Assembly: GCA_964520585.1 (NCBI GenBank) | Contig: CAZFOO010000001.1 | Span: 1-64,000, forward strand | Reading direction: 5' to 3' | DNA from: PXAP01 sp964520585 | GTDB lineage: Bacteria; Bacteroidota; Bacteroidia; Bacteroidales; PUMT01 | Length of the DNA: 64,000 bases | Shown: one piece after another, positions 45,432 to 54,450 of the stretch | Position numbering within the stretch: the stretch's first letter is position 1 | Layout: each line of letters begins with the position of its first letter | Position numbers and translations under genes: made by a program | Notes under the pieces: model-generated | What the model was told of the DNA's origin: nothing | What the model saw: the letters and a program-made list of their open reading frames with translations, nothing else | The model's database searches: none

Positions 45432-45887
45432 ATGGAACCGATTATTTTAGCTTACATTGGTATTGGATTAATGATAGGACTTGCCGGTATCGGCAGTGCC
45501 TTTGGTGTGTCTATGGGAGGAAATGCTTCAATAGGTGCACTGAAAAAGAATGAGGATGCATTCGGTAGCTATATGGTACTTAGTGCATTACCCGGAACTC
45601 AGGGACTGTATGGGTTTATGGGATACTTTGTTTTAACAGGGTATACAGGCTACCTGCCTGCAGAAATTAGCTGGTATTCTGCAGCAACTATTTTCGGGGT
45701 AGGGTTTGCACTTGGAATAGTGGGTTTGCTTTCAGCGATAAGACAGGGACAGGTATGTGCTAATGGTATAGCAGCTATTGGATCAGGATACAATGTTTTT
45801 GGTAATACATTGATCCTTGGTGTATTTCCTGAGCTGTATGCTATTATAGCATTTGCTGCGACTTTCCTTGTGAGTGCCGCGGTTTAG
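45432..45887 (+). CDS. atpK: V-type ATP synthase subunit K (rotor ring)
   Basis: Proteolipid of the ion-driven ring. 151 residues with four membrane helices, a doubled hairpin as in 16-kDa V-type proteolipids. The carboxylate is Glu134 in F-P-E-L-Y-A-I. Aligned to Enterococcus NtpK, the Na+ ligands Leu61, Thr64, Gln65, Gln110 and Glu139 all have counterparts here: Leu53, Thr56, Gln57 (in P-G-T-Q-G-L-Y), Gln105 (in R-Q-G) and Glu134. The second-shell Tyr68 is Tyr60. This predicts Na+ rather than H+ coupling. Last gene of the operon, followed by a terminator. Confidence 0.94.
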   Translation: MEPIILAYIGIGLMIGLAGIGSAFGVSMGGNASIGALKKNEDAFGSYMVLSALPGTQGLYGFMGYFVLTGYTGYLPAEISWYSAATIFGVGFALGIVGLLSAIRQGQVCANGIAAIGSGYNVFGNTLILGVFPELYAIIAFAATFLVSAAV

Positions 45888-45907
45888 ATTGCCCTTGGTT
45901 TATAATT

Positions 45908-45944
45908 AAAAAAGGCTGTCTTAAAAGAGGAGACAGCCTTTTTT
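45908..45944 (+). terminator. Terminator of the V-ATPase operon
   Basis: AAAAAAGGCTGTCT (45908-45921) pairs with AGACAGCCTTTTTT (45931-45944) around a 9-base loop, 20 bp after atpK; T-run within the right arm. Symmetric enough to work on both strands. Confidence 0.92.
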
Positions 45945-45955
45945 ATCTGCATCCA

Positions 45956-46055
45956 NNNNNNNNNNNNNNNNNNNNNNNNNNNNNNNNNNNNNNNNNNNNN
46001 NNNNNNNNNNNNNNNNNNNNNNNNNNNNNNNNNNNNNNNNNNNNNNNNNNNNNNN
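45956..46055. other. Assembly gap (100 N)
   Basis: Exactly 100 undetermined bases, the usual placeholder for a gap of unknown length. Continuity between the V-ATPase terminator and the lipoprotein gene is by scaffold only. The 138 bp after it (46056-46193) is AT-rich with no feature seen. Confidence 0.98.
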
Positions 46056-46193
46056 TATGGATATTTAGTTCAATGAAACAAAGTTTGTTTTTATGTGGAT
46101 CTTATATACTTTTGGTCATTCTGCTTTTTGAGATTAATTGAAATAACTATATATTGCATATATTTTTACAATTGACTTCTTATTGAGATAATA

Positions 46194-46625
46194 ATGATGA
46201 TGTCTTTTAAATACACTTTTTTTAAAAATTGTTTTTCAGCGGCTTTGATCCTTTCAATTAGTATTCTTACTGTAATTGGCGGATGTGAGCGGGATGATGA
46301 TTTGGTTGCAATTACATCTTTTATTACGCTGGAACCGGAGATTACGCTGAGCGGAATTCAAACCGGTGGACTGCTGGAGACCAACAAAGATATCGAAATA
46401 ACTGAATATGGAGTATGTTACAGTACCAGTGAAAATCCTGATATAAATGATATGATCTCTCCGGGTACAGATATGGATATCACAGAAGACAATAACAGCT
46501 ATACAATTGAATTTACAAGCCATATTACGCTCCTTACTTCCGGAACTACCTACTATATAGTGGCATTTGTTACCACCCCTACCGGAACTGCCTACGGAAA
46601 TCAGGTGGAATTTACTGCAATTTGA
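46194..46625 (+). CDS. Small surface lipoprotein with Fn3-like domain
   Basis: 143 residues; start uncertain among three consecutive ATG codons (46194, 46197, 46200). Lipobox I-G-G-C near residue 31, followed by E-R-D-D-D, which fits the Bacteroidota surface-display signal. The rest (about 40-143) is one beta-rich domain with E-Y-G-V-C-Y-S and T-T-Y-Y-I-V-A-F-V-T-T-P-T-G-T-A-Y-G-N, a pattern found repeated in fibronectin-III-like modules of Bacteroidota surface proteins. No binding partner can be named. It ends 215 bp before the exporter genes and is probably separate from them. Confidence 0.7.
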   Translation: MMMSFKYTFFKNCFSAALILSISILTVIGGCERDDDLVAITSFITLEPEITLSGIQTGGLLETNKDIEITEYGVCYSTSENPDINDMISPGTDMDITEDNNSYTIEFTSHITLLTSGTTYYIVAFVTTPTGTAYGNQVEFTAI

Positions 46626-46744
46626 AATTCCTTTTTACCGAATAATAGATTACTGCCATCTTCTTGTGCAGAAGAGTTTCCGATTGGAACTCTGATATGC
46701 TCCTTTTACGAACGATACCATTACCATCCCCTTTTGTCTGTTTT

Positions 46745-46783
46745 TGGACATGCCGTCCATTTATGGACATTTTCCATCTGTCC
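46745..46783. promoter_or_regulatory. Clustered TGGACA/TGTCC palindromes (candidate enhancer sites)
   Basis: Within 39 bp there are two inverted repeats: TGGAC-N5-GTCCA (46745-46759) and GGACA-N9-TGTCC (46765-46783). The adjacent half-sites also form a third, GTCCAT-TT-ATGGAC (46755-46768). They lie 44-80 bp upstream of a sigma-54-like promoter, the position used by NtrC-type activators. The nearby response regulator gene is the natural candidate to bind them. Confidence 0.6.
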
Positions 46784-46825
46784 GCAAAATCTGTAAGAGT
46801 CACATAAACAGGACTATATGCGATA

Positions 46826-46841
46826 AGGCACAAATGTTGAT
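46826..46841 (+). promoter_or_regulatory. Sigma-54-type promoter of the exporter operon
   Basis: AGGCACAAATGTTGAT matches TGGCACG-N4-TTGCW with the -24 GG and the TTG of the -12 element in exact spacing; the T before GG, the G after CAC and the -12 C differ. Start of transcription would be near 46852, just before ATG 46865. Confidence 0.55.
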
Positions 46842-46864
46842 TGTTCATGATAAAAAATTATATC

Positions 46865-48115
46865 ATGGACAGGCAAATATCCGTATCTACTATCAGAAAG
46901 AAAAAATTGCGGCTTGGAATCAGGATTCTTGCTTTTGTTTTGCTTACCATCCTGGTGATTCAAGTTATCCGTTCATTTATACACCCTTCGGTATTTTTAT
47001 CAGATATTAAAACTGCTGTAGCTGAAACCGGTGATATTGAGGGATCTGTAACGGCATCCGGAACTGTGTTGCCGGAATTTGAAGAAGTAATAACATCCCC
47101 TGTAACTTCCCAAATATTAAAGATATACCGGAATGTTGGTGATATTGTTAAACCAGGTGATACGGTATTAATTCTTGATACAAAGAATGAACAATTCCAA
47201 CTGGAAAAGATGCTTGAAGAATTAGCCTCTAAGCAAAACCGTATTAAAAAAATGCAGCTCAACATGGAGCGAAGTCTTATTGAAACACAAACCAGTTATG
47301 AAATACAGAGATTAAGGACTGAGAATGTTGAAAATCATTATAAAGCTGAAAAATATATTAAGGAGCTCGGCGGAAGTACAAGTGAAATGGTGCGTCAGGC
47401 AGAACTTAATCTTCAGATTGCCCGCATTGAACTGAATCGACTGGAACAGGGAATCGAAAACCACAGGGAATCATTGATTACCGATATAAAGGATATTGAA
47501 TATGAGATAAATATTCACAATAAGAATATTGAAGAGATAAGAGGAAAGATCAGGTCATCGGTAATTCGTGCTTCTGCCCCCGGTGTCATTACATATATTA
47601 ATGATAAAATAGGAACAACTGTTTTAGCTGGTAGTGATCTGCTGAAACTTGCGGACCTGAGCAGTTTTAAGATAGAAGGTTCAATAAGTGATTATTATAT
47701 GAACAATCTCTCAATTAATGCGAATACAAAGGTAGTAATGAATGACTCTGTGTTAACCGGAAAAATTGTATCCGTCAATCCCACCATAGATAATGGAAGT
47801 GTAAGATTCATCGTGCGGCTGGACAATAAAAGTCACCCTTCCCTGAGGTCAAATCAAAAAGTTGATCTTTTTATTACTACTTCCTATAATGAAAAGGTTG
47901 TGAGACTGCCCCGCGGAAATTATCTTACCGGTAATACAAACGGTTATATGTTTGTTTTAAGTCACAACCGGGCAGTAAGAAGAGAGGTCAAATTTGGTGA
48001 TAACAGTTTTAATTTTGTCGAGATCAAAGAAGGCATTAATCCCGGAGAAACAGTAATTATATCAAATATGGAGGACAAGTTGCATTTTACTGAAATCAAG
48101 ATCAAAACCAATTAA
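46865..48115 (+). CDS. Periplasmic adaptor (HlyD/MacA-type) of an ABC exporter
   Basis: Membrane-fusion protein linking an ABC exporter to an outer-membrane channel. I chose ATG 46865 (M-D-R-Q-I-S, 416 residues) because upstream TTG 46841 and ATG 46847 would lie at or before the predicted transcription start. One membrane helix (about 19-39), a lipoyl-type half motif (V-G-D-I-V-K-P-G-D-T), a long coiled-coil hairpin (about 105-215), then the second lipoyl half (A-P-G-V-I-T-Y-I) and beta-barrel domain. First gene of the exporter set, 21 bp before the first permease. Confidence 0.82.
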   Translation: MDRQISVSTIRKKKLRLGIRILAFVLLTILVIQVIRSFIHPSVFLSDIKTAVAETGDIEGSVTASGTVLPEFEEVITSPVTSQILKIYRNVGDIVKPGDTVLILDTKNEQFQLEKMLEELASKQNRIKKMQLNMERSLIETQTSYEIQRLRTENVENHYKAEKYIKELGGSTSEMVRQAELNLQIARIELNRLEQGIENHRESLITDIKDIEYEINIHNKNIEEIRGKIRSSVIRASAPGVITYINDKIGTTVLAGSDLLKLADLSSFKIEGSISDYYMNNLSINANTKVVMNDSVLTGKIVSVNPTIDNGSVRFIVRLDNKSHPSLRSNQKVDLFITTSYNEKVVRLPRGNYLTGNTNGYMFVLSHNRAVRREVKFGDNSFNFVEIKEGINPGETVIISNMEDKLHFTEIKIKTN

Positions 48116-48136
48116 TTATTTCTTAAACTTTTGCAT

Positions 48137-49381
48137 ATGTTGAAAAATTATTTAAAAATAACAATCAAGATGCTGGGCAGGAATCTGTATTATACGGTTC
48201 TCAGTATAATGGGGATTGGAGTGACATTAATGCTTATGCTTATTGCTGTTGCTATAATTGATGCAGTTACCGGTCCCCGCTCGCCTGAACTGAAGACAGA
48301 CAGAATGCTTGTCAGCAGCTCAATATTGATTAAAAATGATGGCACCTCGAAGCAGTCTTCACCCGGTTATCATTTTGCCAGGAATTCAGTTGACAAGCTT
48401 ACTTTGCCTGAAGTGACCTCGTACTTTTCTTACTGGGGATATAACCGGGTGCTTGCAGGAACGAAAAGTTCGTGGGGTAACCTTATACTCACTGATGCCG
48501 GTTACTGGCAAATACTGGACTATATGTTTCTCTCAGGATTTCCATTTTCGACAGATGATGTTAACAGCGGGGCAAGGGTGGCTGTTATAAACAGAAAAAC
48601 GGCCGAAGCCTTATACGGAAATACTGATGTAGCTGGCAAGAGCATCAGGATAAGAAATCAGAATTACAGGATTGGAGGTGTGATTGAAAATATTTCGAGA
48701 TACAGGGAGATAGCAATGGGAGATGTGTTCATTCCATTAACTTCTGAAGAAAAAATTTCAGGGCACAAATCACTATCAGGCAACAGGTCAACAATCCTTT
48801 TACTTGCGAAGGAAAAATCGGATAGAAACAAAATCCGCCATGAACTCGATGAATACCTGGCTAACCAGCATATTGCAACAGAAGAGGAGTATGATCAGAT
48901 CATATGCCAGTTAGATACTCCTTTCCAGCATTTTGTGCGATCTCGGACCGGTTCGGCCGGTAGCAGGGGTATGGGGGTATTCGCGGTTACCATCATAATT
49001 GTTTCGTTTCTGTTTATGTTAATCCCCATTGTTAACATGGTTAACATAAATCTATCCAGAATATACGAGAGGCAGTGTGAAATTGGAGTCCGAAAAGCTT
49101 TCGGTGCCGGTCGCGGCCAACTTCTATTGCAATTCATATCAGAAAATGTATTCATAACAGCACTGGCTGGTCTGCTGGGTCTGGCGGGGGCAGCAGTTAT
49201 GATCTTTTTTATTAATCAATCAAGCCCTGTTCCTGATGAAATGGAACTTAAGATCAATTTTATGTTTTTTTTATCGGCAGTGGTATTCATTATGATTTTT
49301 GGATTATTATCCGGTGTTTATCCTGCCCTTCGCATATCTAAATTACAAATCGCCGAATCACTTAAAGGAGTAAGCTTATGA
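48137..49381 (+). CDS. MacB/FtsX-type ABC permease 1
   Basis: 414 residues from ATG 48137; an in-frame TTG at 48131 is rejected. One N-terminal membrane helix (about 18-40), a large periplasmic domain (about 50-275) of the MacB-PCD type with G-Y-W-Q-I-L-D-Y and A-V-I-N-R-K-T-A, then three C-terminal helices (E-I-G-V-R-K-A-F-G-A between them is the FtsX family signature). It overlaps the next permease by 4 bp (ATGA), so the two probably form a heterodimer. Confidence 0.82.
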   Translation: MLKNYLKITIKMLGRNLYYTVLSIMGIGVTLMLMLIAVAIIDAVTGPRSPELKTDRMLVSSSILIKNDGTSKQSSPGYHFARNSVDKLTLPEVTSYFSYWGYNRVLAGTKSSWGNLILTDAGYWQILDYMFLSGFPFSTDDVNSGARVAVINRKTAEALYGNTDVAGKSIRIRNQNYRIGGVIENISRYREIAMGDVFIPLTSEEKISGHKSLSGNRSTILLLAKEKSDRNKIRHELDEYLANQHIATEEEYDQIICQLDTPFQHFVRSRTGSAGSRGMGVFAVTIIIVSFLFMLIPIVNMVNINLSRIYERQCEIGVRKAFGAGRGQLLLQFISENVFITALAGLLGLAGAAVMIFFINQSSPVPDEMELKINFMFFLSAVVFIMIFGLLSGVYPALRISKLQIAESLKGVSL

Positions 49382-50589
49382 TACGTCAAATTTTTAAAAT
49401 CATCTGGAAACAAAGAAGGAAAAATTCTTTGCTTATAATCGAATTTGCCTTTGTGTATATCCTGCTTTTTTTGTCCTTCCCTTTCATGATAGCTAATATG
49501 GCCAGGCCTATGCAGCAGTCCAGGATCCTCAGGGATAATGTAATGTATTTTGATCTTGATCAGTTCAGAGATTCTGTAATGCAGACAGACGAATTCAGGT
49601 CTCAGTTATATAATGTGATACGCAGTTACCCTGGAGTTAGTGAAGCGGGATTCACCGATGGTAACGGAACAGCACAGCGCGCGCTTTTTTATCCTGTGCC
49701 TGCCAATATTGAATCTGAGGAAAATTATTATCCCGGCACAAGAATATTAACCGGGTCAAATTACGGATCACTTATGGGTTACCGGATGGCCGAGGGGCGC
49801 TGGTGCAATGAAGACAGGTCCGGGCAGGGCATTACCGAATGTGTAATTTCTTCTGATTTGAAAGAGACATTGTTCGGCGATCATTCTGCCACAGGAAAAA
49901 CATTTAATTTCAGGACCAATCCCTATGATCCTCAAAGTCCGATGAAAGAATTAACGGTTGCAGGTGTGGTGGAATTTGAGATTGTACCTTTTTTAAAATC
50001 CCTTACCAGGTTGCCGTTTATCTACCTGTATGACAGTGAAGTAAAATCCCGCATTATTTTCCGGATTGATAAAAAATTTAACAAGGATAATCTTGAGAAT
50101 ATCCTCTCAAAAATTACGGAAGACGAGAATGTTGAAATAAAAACAATGGGTTATGACCTCAAAATCAGTAATAAAGAAAACTGGTCAGATATTGGTATCT
50201 TCCTGAAGATAGTGGTGTTCCTTTTGCTGAACGTTTTTCTGTGCCTGGCAGGACTACTCTGGTTTTCCATTCGCCGCCGTTATGCTGAAATTGGCATACG
50301 TCATGCCCTGGGGTCACAAAATTCCGGTATTTTCAATCAGTTTATTGGAGAAACCCTGATGATAACAACTCTGGGAATAGTTGCCGGCCTGATCTTTACC
50401 ATCCAGGCACCATTGCTTCAACTATACTTTGTATATGGTTACCCTTTTAATGTCAGTCCCCTGATATACTGGATATCAATGCCTCTAGCCGCGCTGGTCC
50501 TTTTTGTGGTAAGTGCAGTAAGTGCTTATGTCCCGGCCTGGCAGGCATCACGTATTACTCCTGCCGAAGCACTTCGCTCCCGTGATTAG
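49378..50589 (+). CDS. MacB/FtsX-type ABC permease 2
   Basis: 403 residues with the same layout as the previous gene: N-terminal helix (about 18-38), periplasmic domain (about 45-270), three C-terminal helices, signature E-I-G-I-R-H-A-L-G-S and a final P-A-W-Q-A-S-R-I-T-P-A-E-A-L-R. Sequence similarity to permease 1 is low apart from the FtsX part. Start overlaps the end of permease 1. Together with the ATPase 40 bp downstream it makes a complete exporter. Confidence 0.82.
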   Translation: MIRQIFKIIWKQRRKNSLLIIEFAFVYILLFLSFPFMIANMARPMQQSRILRDNVMYFDLDQFRDSVMQTDEFRSQLYNVIRSYPGVSEAGFTDGNGTAQRALFYPVPANIESEENYYPGTRILTGSNYGSLMGYRMAEGRWCNEDRSGQGITECVISSDLKETLFGDHSATGKTFNFRTNPYDPQSPMKELTVAGVVEFEIVPFLKSLTRLPFIYLYDSEVKSRIIFRIDKKFNKDNLENILSKITEDENVEIKTMGYDLKISNKENWSDIGIFLKIVVFLLLNVFLCLAGLLWFSIRRRYAEIGIRHALGSQNSGIFNQFIGETLMITTLGIVAGLIFTIQAPLLQLYFVYGYPFNVSPLIYWISMPLAALVLFVVSAVSAYVPAWQASRITPAEALRSRD

Positions 50590-50629
50590 AAACATTTATA
50601 TTGTTAAATATTTTTAAAACTTATTGATT

Positions 50630-51352
50630 ATGATAAATTTAAATCAGGTTGAAAAGGTTTACAGTACCTCATCAATAGAAACCCTGGCATTAAATAATAT
50701 TGAACTATCTATAGAAAAAGGGGAATTTATTTCGATTATGGGTCCTTCCGGATGCGGTAAAAGTACTATGTTAAATATTATGGGATTACTCGATCTTCCC
50801 ACTGGTGGAAAGGTTTTGATTAACAATCAGGATACAGGTACATTAACACACAAGGAATTGGCAAAAATCCGCAATAACGTAATGGGCTTTATTTTCCAGA
50901 GTTTTCATCTTATAAAAGAGCTTAATGTATTTGATAATGTTGAATTGCCTTTGCTATACCGCTCAGGCATATCTTACAGAAACAGAAAAAAGATGGTGCG
51001 GGAAGTTCTTGATAAAGTGGGTTTGGGAGCAAGGACCAGTCATTATCCATCACAGCTTTCAGGAGGGCAGTGCCAGCGTGTGGCGATTGCCCGTGCAATA
51101 GTTGGTGAACCTCAGGTTATCTTTGCGGACGAACCTACAGGTAATCTTGACAGCCAGATGGGTGCGGGAATAATGAATATTCTCAGCAGCCTTAACCAGG
51201 AGGGAACAACTATTGTGATGGTAACTCATGATGAAAGCCTCATCGAACTAACGGACCGTACCGTCTACCTGTTTGATGGCAATATTGTAAAGGTGGCTGA
51301 AAATGAGGCAGCTGGTCTTTTGAAACGGGAAAACGTAAGTAACCCGTTGTAA
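50630..51352 (+). CDS. ABC exporter ATPase (LolD/MacB-type)
   Basis: 240 residues from ATG 50630; the TTG at 50624 is rejected. Walker A G-P-S-G-C-G-K-S-T (about 38-46), Q-loop F-I-F-Q-S-F, signature L-S-G-G-Q-C-Q-R-V and Walker B V-I-F-A-D-E-P-T-G-N-L-D. This is the family that powers FtsX-type exporters. A 230-bp gap (51353-51582) follows before the regulator gene, with neither a terminator nor a promoter that I can support. Confidence 0.88.
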   Translation: MINLNQVEKVYSTSSIETLALNNIELSIEKGEFISIMGPSGCGKSTMLNIMGLLDLPTGGKVLINNQDTGTLTHKELAKIRNNVMGFIFQSFHLIKELNVFDNVELPLLYRSGISYRNRKKMVREVLDKVGLGARTSHYPSQLSGGQCQRVAIARAIVGEPQVIFADEPTGNLDSQMGAGIMNILSSLNQEGTTIVMVTHDESLIELTDRTVYLFDGNIVKVAENEAAGLLKRENVSNPL

Positions 51353-51582
51353 GTATTTATTCCGGATATTACTTGTTTTTATATCCGGTAAACTTAATGA
51401 TAAGTTGGTAAATATTAATTACTTTATAGGTGACAGACATAGTGTTTATTATTACTTTTGACAGTCTGATCCCATTTCAGATTTAATTAAATACTACTTG
51501 TCAGTATATATTTAACAATATTTTCCCGTTTGATCAGGAATGTTAAAAATAACATATACGTAAAATATATTTAATCAACCAG

Positions 51583-52947
51583 ATGATCCTGATAATAGAT
51601 GATGATGATGCTGTTCTTACTTCGCTTAAACTGTTGCTTAAGCATAAATATGGTGAAGTAATAACCGGCAATTCTCCAAGAGAAGGGCTTAGGCTTATTG
51701 ATAAGAATGATTTAAGCCTGGTTTTTCTGGATATGAACTTCTCCTCAGATACTACCGGACGAGAGGGCCTTGACACCTTAAGGCAGATAAAGACAAAAAA
51801 CCCTTCACTTCCGGTTATACTTATGACCGGATGGAGCAGCATCGATCTTGCTGTTGAAGGAATGAAAAACGGGGCATCTGATTTTATCAGCAAGCCCTGG
51901 GACAACAAGGCACTAATACAAACTCTGAATACAGTCATAAGCTTAAAGGAATCACAAAAGTCAGGAAATTTATCACGTTCGCAGATTGACAGGAGGTACA
52001 AATTTGAAAACATTGTAAGTAACGACCCGGAGTTTTTAAAAGTGCTGGAAACGGTCGGAAGAATTAGTGTAACAGACGCTCCTGTACTTATCCAGGGTGA
52101 GAGTGGGACAGGAAAGGAGCTTATTGCCGAAGCCATTCATCGTAACAGCAGGCGTTCTGAGCAACCCTTTATTAAGGTGAACCTGGGAGGGATTTCGCAA
52201 AGTCTTTTTGAGAGTGAAATGTTCGGGCATAAAAAAGGTGCATTCACTGATGCTTTTTTTGATAGAAAAGGAAGATTTGAAATGGCTGACGGAGGAACAA
52301 TATTTCTTGATGAAATCGGAGAACTTGACCTGAGTTCACAGGTCAAGATGCTCCGGGTTTTACAGGACAAGACATATGAAATATTAGGTGACAGTAATAC
52401 GCGGACTCTTAATGTAAGGGTTATTTGTGCAACCAACCGCCCGTTGCAGAGAATGATCGAAACAAGGCAGTTCAGGGAAGATCTCTATTATCGTATTAAT
52501 CTGATTAATATCCGGCTGCCGTCGTTAAGGGAACGTCCCGGGGATATTCCTTTGCTGGTTAACTATTTTCTTGATAATATTAAGCGATCATATGCATTTA
52601 AGAATCTCTCGTTAACTGAAAGAGCCATGAAATGGATTAAGAACCTTCAGTTTTCAGGGAATGTAAGAGAACTTAAGAATCTCCTGGAATGTACTGTCCT
52701 TATGAATAACGTTGAGTTGCTGGACATCGAGCATTTTAATATAAATTCCGCTAACCGGATGACGGCTTCCGGAGAGTTTCCCTTTGCCAGTCTGACTATT
52801 GATGAGATGGAAAAACGGATGATCGAGTTTAATATGAGAATATATTCAGGAAATATTTCAAAAATTGCCCAGAATCTTGGTTTAAGCAGGGGGGCGCTTT
52901 ACAGGAGACTTGATAAACATGGTATTTCCTATGAGCCTGAAGAATAA
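51583..52947 (+). CDS. Sigma-54-dependent response regulator (NtrC family)
   Basis: 454 residues: receiver domain (about 1-120) with phospho-acceptor Asp50 in V-F-L-D-M-N; AAA+ domain (about 140-375) with Walker A G-E-S-G-T-G-K-E (172-179); Fis-type helix-turn-helix at the C-terminus (about 420-450, I-A-Q-N-L-G-L-S-R-G-A-L-Y-R-R). The sigma-54 contact loop reads G-A-F-T-D-A (219-224) instead of G-A-F-T-G-A. It should activate sigma-54 promoters when phosphorylated by the kinase whose gene overlaps its end. The exporter upstream is the probable target. Confidence 0.92.
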   Translation: MILIIDDDDAVLTSLKLLLKHKYGEVITGNSPREGLRLIDKNDLSLVFLDMNFSSDTTGREGLDTLRQIKTKNPSLPVILMTGWSSIDLAVEGMKNGASDFISKPWDNKALIQTLNTVISLKESQKSGNLSRSQIDRRYKFENIVSNDPEFLKVLETVGRISVTDAPVLIQGESGTGKELIAEAIHRNSRRSEQPFIKVNLGGISQSLFESEMFGHKKGAFTDAFFDRKGRFEMADGGTIFLDEIGELDLSSQVKMLRVLQDKTYEILGDSNTRTLNVRVICATNRPLQRMIETRQFREDLYYRINLINIRLPSLRERPGDIPLLVNYFLDNIKRSYAFKNLSLTERAMKWIKNLQFSGNVRELKNLLECTVLMNNVELLDIEHFNINSANRMTASGEFPFASLTIDEMEKRMIEFNMRIYSGNISKIAQNLGLSRGALYRRLDKHGISYEPEE

Positions 52948-54253
52948 GCTTTTGATATTTTTTTTTCTTCTCCATGCAGCGGAGGTATTTCTTGCACTCC
53001 AGATCTACAGACTGGACAGGGAAATATTTATTCTTGCCGAAGCAGGAATTGCTGTGTCAATCATAATATCATCCTATTTTTATGTTTCATTTACCAGACC
53101 ATTTAATCTGATCTATTCGGGTATTGAATCAATTAAAAACCGGGATTTTAATGTACGGCTAAAAAAGACAGGTCAAAAGGATCTTGACAGATTGATAGAG
53201 GTTTATAACAGGATGATCGGTCAACTACGTGAAGAAAGAGTTCATCAACAGGAACAACAATATTTTCTCGATCAGCTGATGGATATTTCTCCTTCTGGTA
53301 TTATGATAATGGATACTGAAGACAGGGTATTAATGATGAATCCTGCTGCCGGAAAGTTCATGGGAGTTAATCCTCTATTATGCATTGGAAATAAGCTTTC
53401 GCAGTTATCATCTCCTCTTGCTTTTGAGCTAAACAGAATCAGCACAAATACAAAAGCCATCATCAATCTTTCCGGTCTCGAGAAGTATAAAGTAACCAGG
53501 TCTAATTTCGTAAGCCGGGGGTTACGTAATCAGTTTTTTCTCATTGATGAATACGGACGTGAGATCTATAAGGTTGAGCGAAATGCTTATGAGAATGTTA
53601 TAAGGATTATCTCTCATGAATTCAATAATTCGGTCGGCCCTATCAATTCAATACTTGAATCGGTAAAGGAGTATCTTGATTCATTTTCTGACGAAACACG
53701 TCTGGAATATGTTACAGCTCTTGAAGTGGCTATTCAAAAATATCTGAATCTAAATAGTTTTGTTAGAAACTATGCAAGAGTATTTAAATTACCTCCACCT
53801 CATTTTGAGCTGGCTGACCTCAATAAAATTGCTCTGGGAATGATTAATTTTTATAATCTGGAGGCTGCCGGAAAAAATATTAAAATATTGAATGAATTAA
53901 ATAATGAAAAAGTTGAGGTGAATGTTGATGTAAATCAATTTGAGCAGGTATTAAAAAATATTTTTTGCAATGCGATGGAAGCAATTGCAGATTCCGGTAT
54001 TATTGTGGTTAGTACCTCATCCTCTCCATCTTGCATTAAAATAATAAATAACGGTCAGCCTATTATGCCTGAGGTGAGGAAAAATATTTTTGCCCCTTTT
54101 TTTAGCTCCAAGAAAAATGGACAAGGTCTTGGACTTACTCTTGCAAGAGAGATTTTGCAAAATCATGGATGTAGTTTTTCACTTACCACCCGGCCTGACA
54201 GATGGACAGAATTTCGGGTGATTTTTCCTGACAGCAACTGCCCGTTAAATTAA
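52931..54253 (+). CDS. Sensor histidine kinase
   Basis: 440 residues from ATG 52931, which overlaps the regulator gene by 17 bp; TTG 52910 and ATG 52919 are alternatives. Two membrane helices (about 7-25 and 32-55) with almost no periplasmic loop, HAMP-like linker (about 55-105), PAS-like domain (about 120-200), H box I-S-H-E-F-N-N-S (about 225), N box N-I-F-C-N-A-M-E-A-I and G box G-Q-G-L-G-L-T-L-A-R. The lack of an external sensor domain suggests it senses within the membrane or cytoplasm. Confidence 0.88.
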   Translation: MSLKNKLLIFFFLLHAAEVFLALQIYRLDREIFILAEAGIAVSIIISSYFYVSFTRPFNLIYSGIESIKNRDFNVRLKKTGQKDLDRLIEVYNRMIGQLREERVHQQEQQYFLDQLMDISPSGIMIMDTEDRVLMMNPAAGKFMGVNPLLCIGNKLSQLSSPLAFELNRISTNTKAIINLSGLEKYKVTRSNFVSRGLRNQFFLIDEYGREIYKVERNAYENVIRIISHEFNNSVGPINSILESVKEYLDSFSDETRLEYVTALEVAIQKYLNLNSFVRNYARVFKLPPPHFELADLNKIALGMINFYNLEAAGKNIKILNELNNEKVEVNVDVNQFEQVLKNIFCNAMEAIADSGIIVVSTSSSPSCIKIINNGQPIMPEVRKNIFAPFFSSKKNGQGLGLTLAREILQNHGCSFSLTTRPDRWTEFRVIFPDSNCPLN

Positions 54254-54450
54254 ACCTACGGTTACTCTATGGATATTTCGTTTTTATATCAAATTTTTTC
54301 CATTTCTTCAGGTGTAAATTGATCTGATCATCCGTTTTTTGATGGAAAAATCGGCTGCACTTAGGTTAATTGTTTGTTTATGTTAAATTCTTATTATATA
54401 ATTACATACATATATTTTTTAATTTTTAATTTTTTATATACCCTGGAAAA

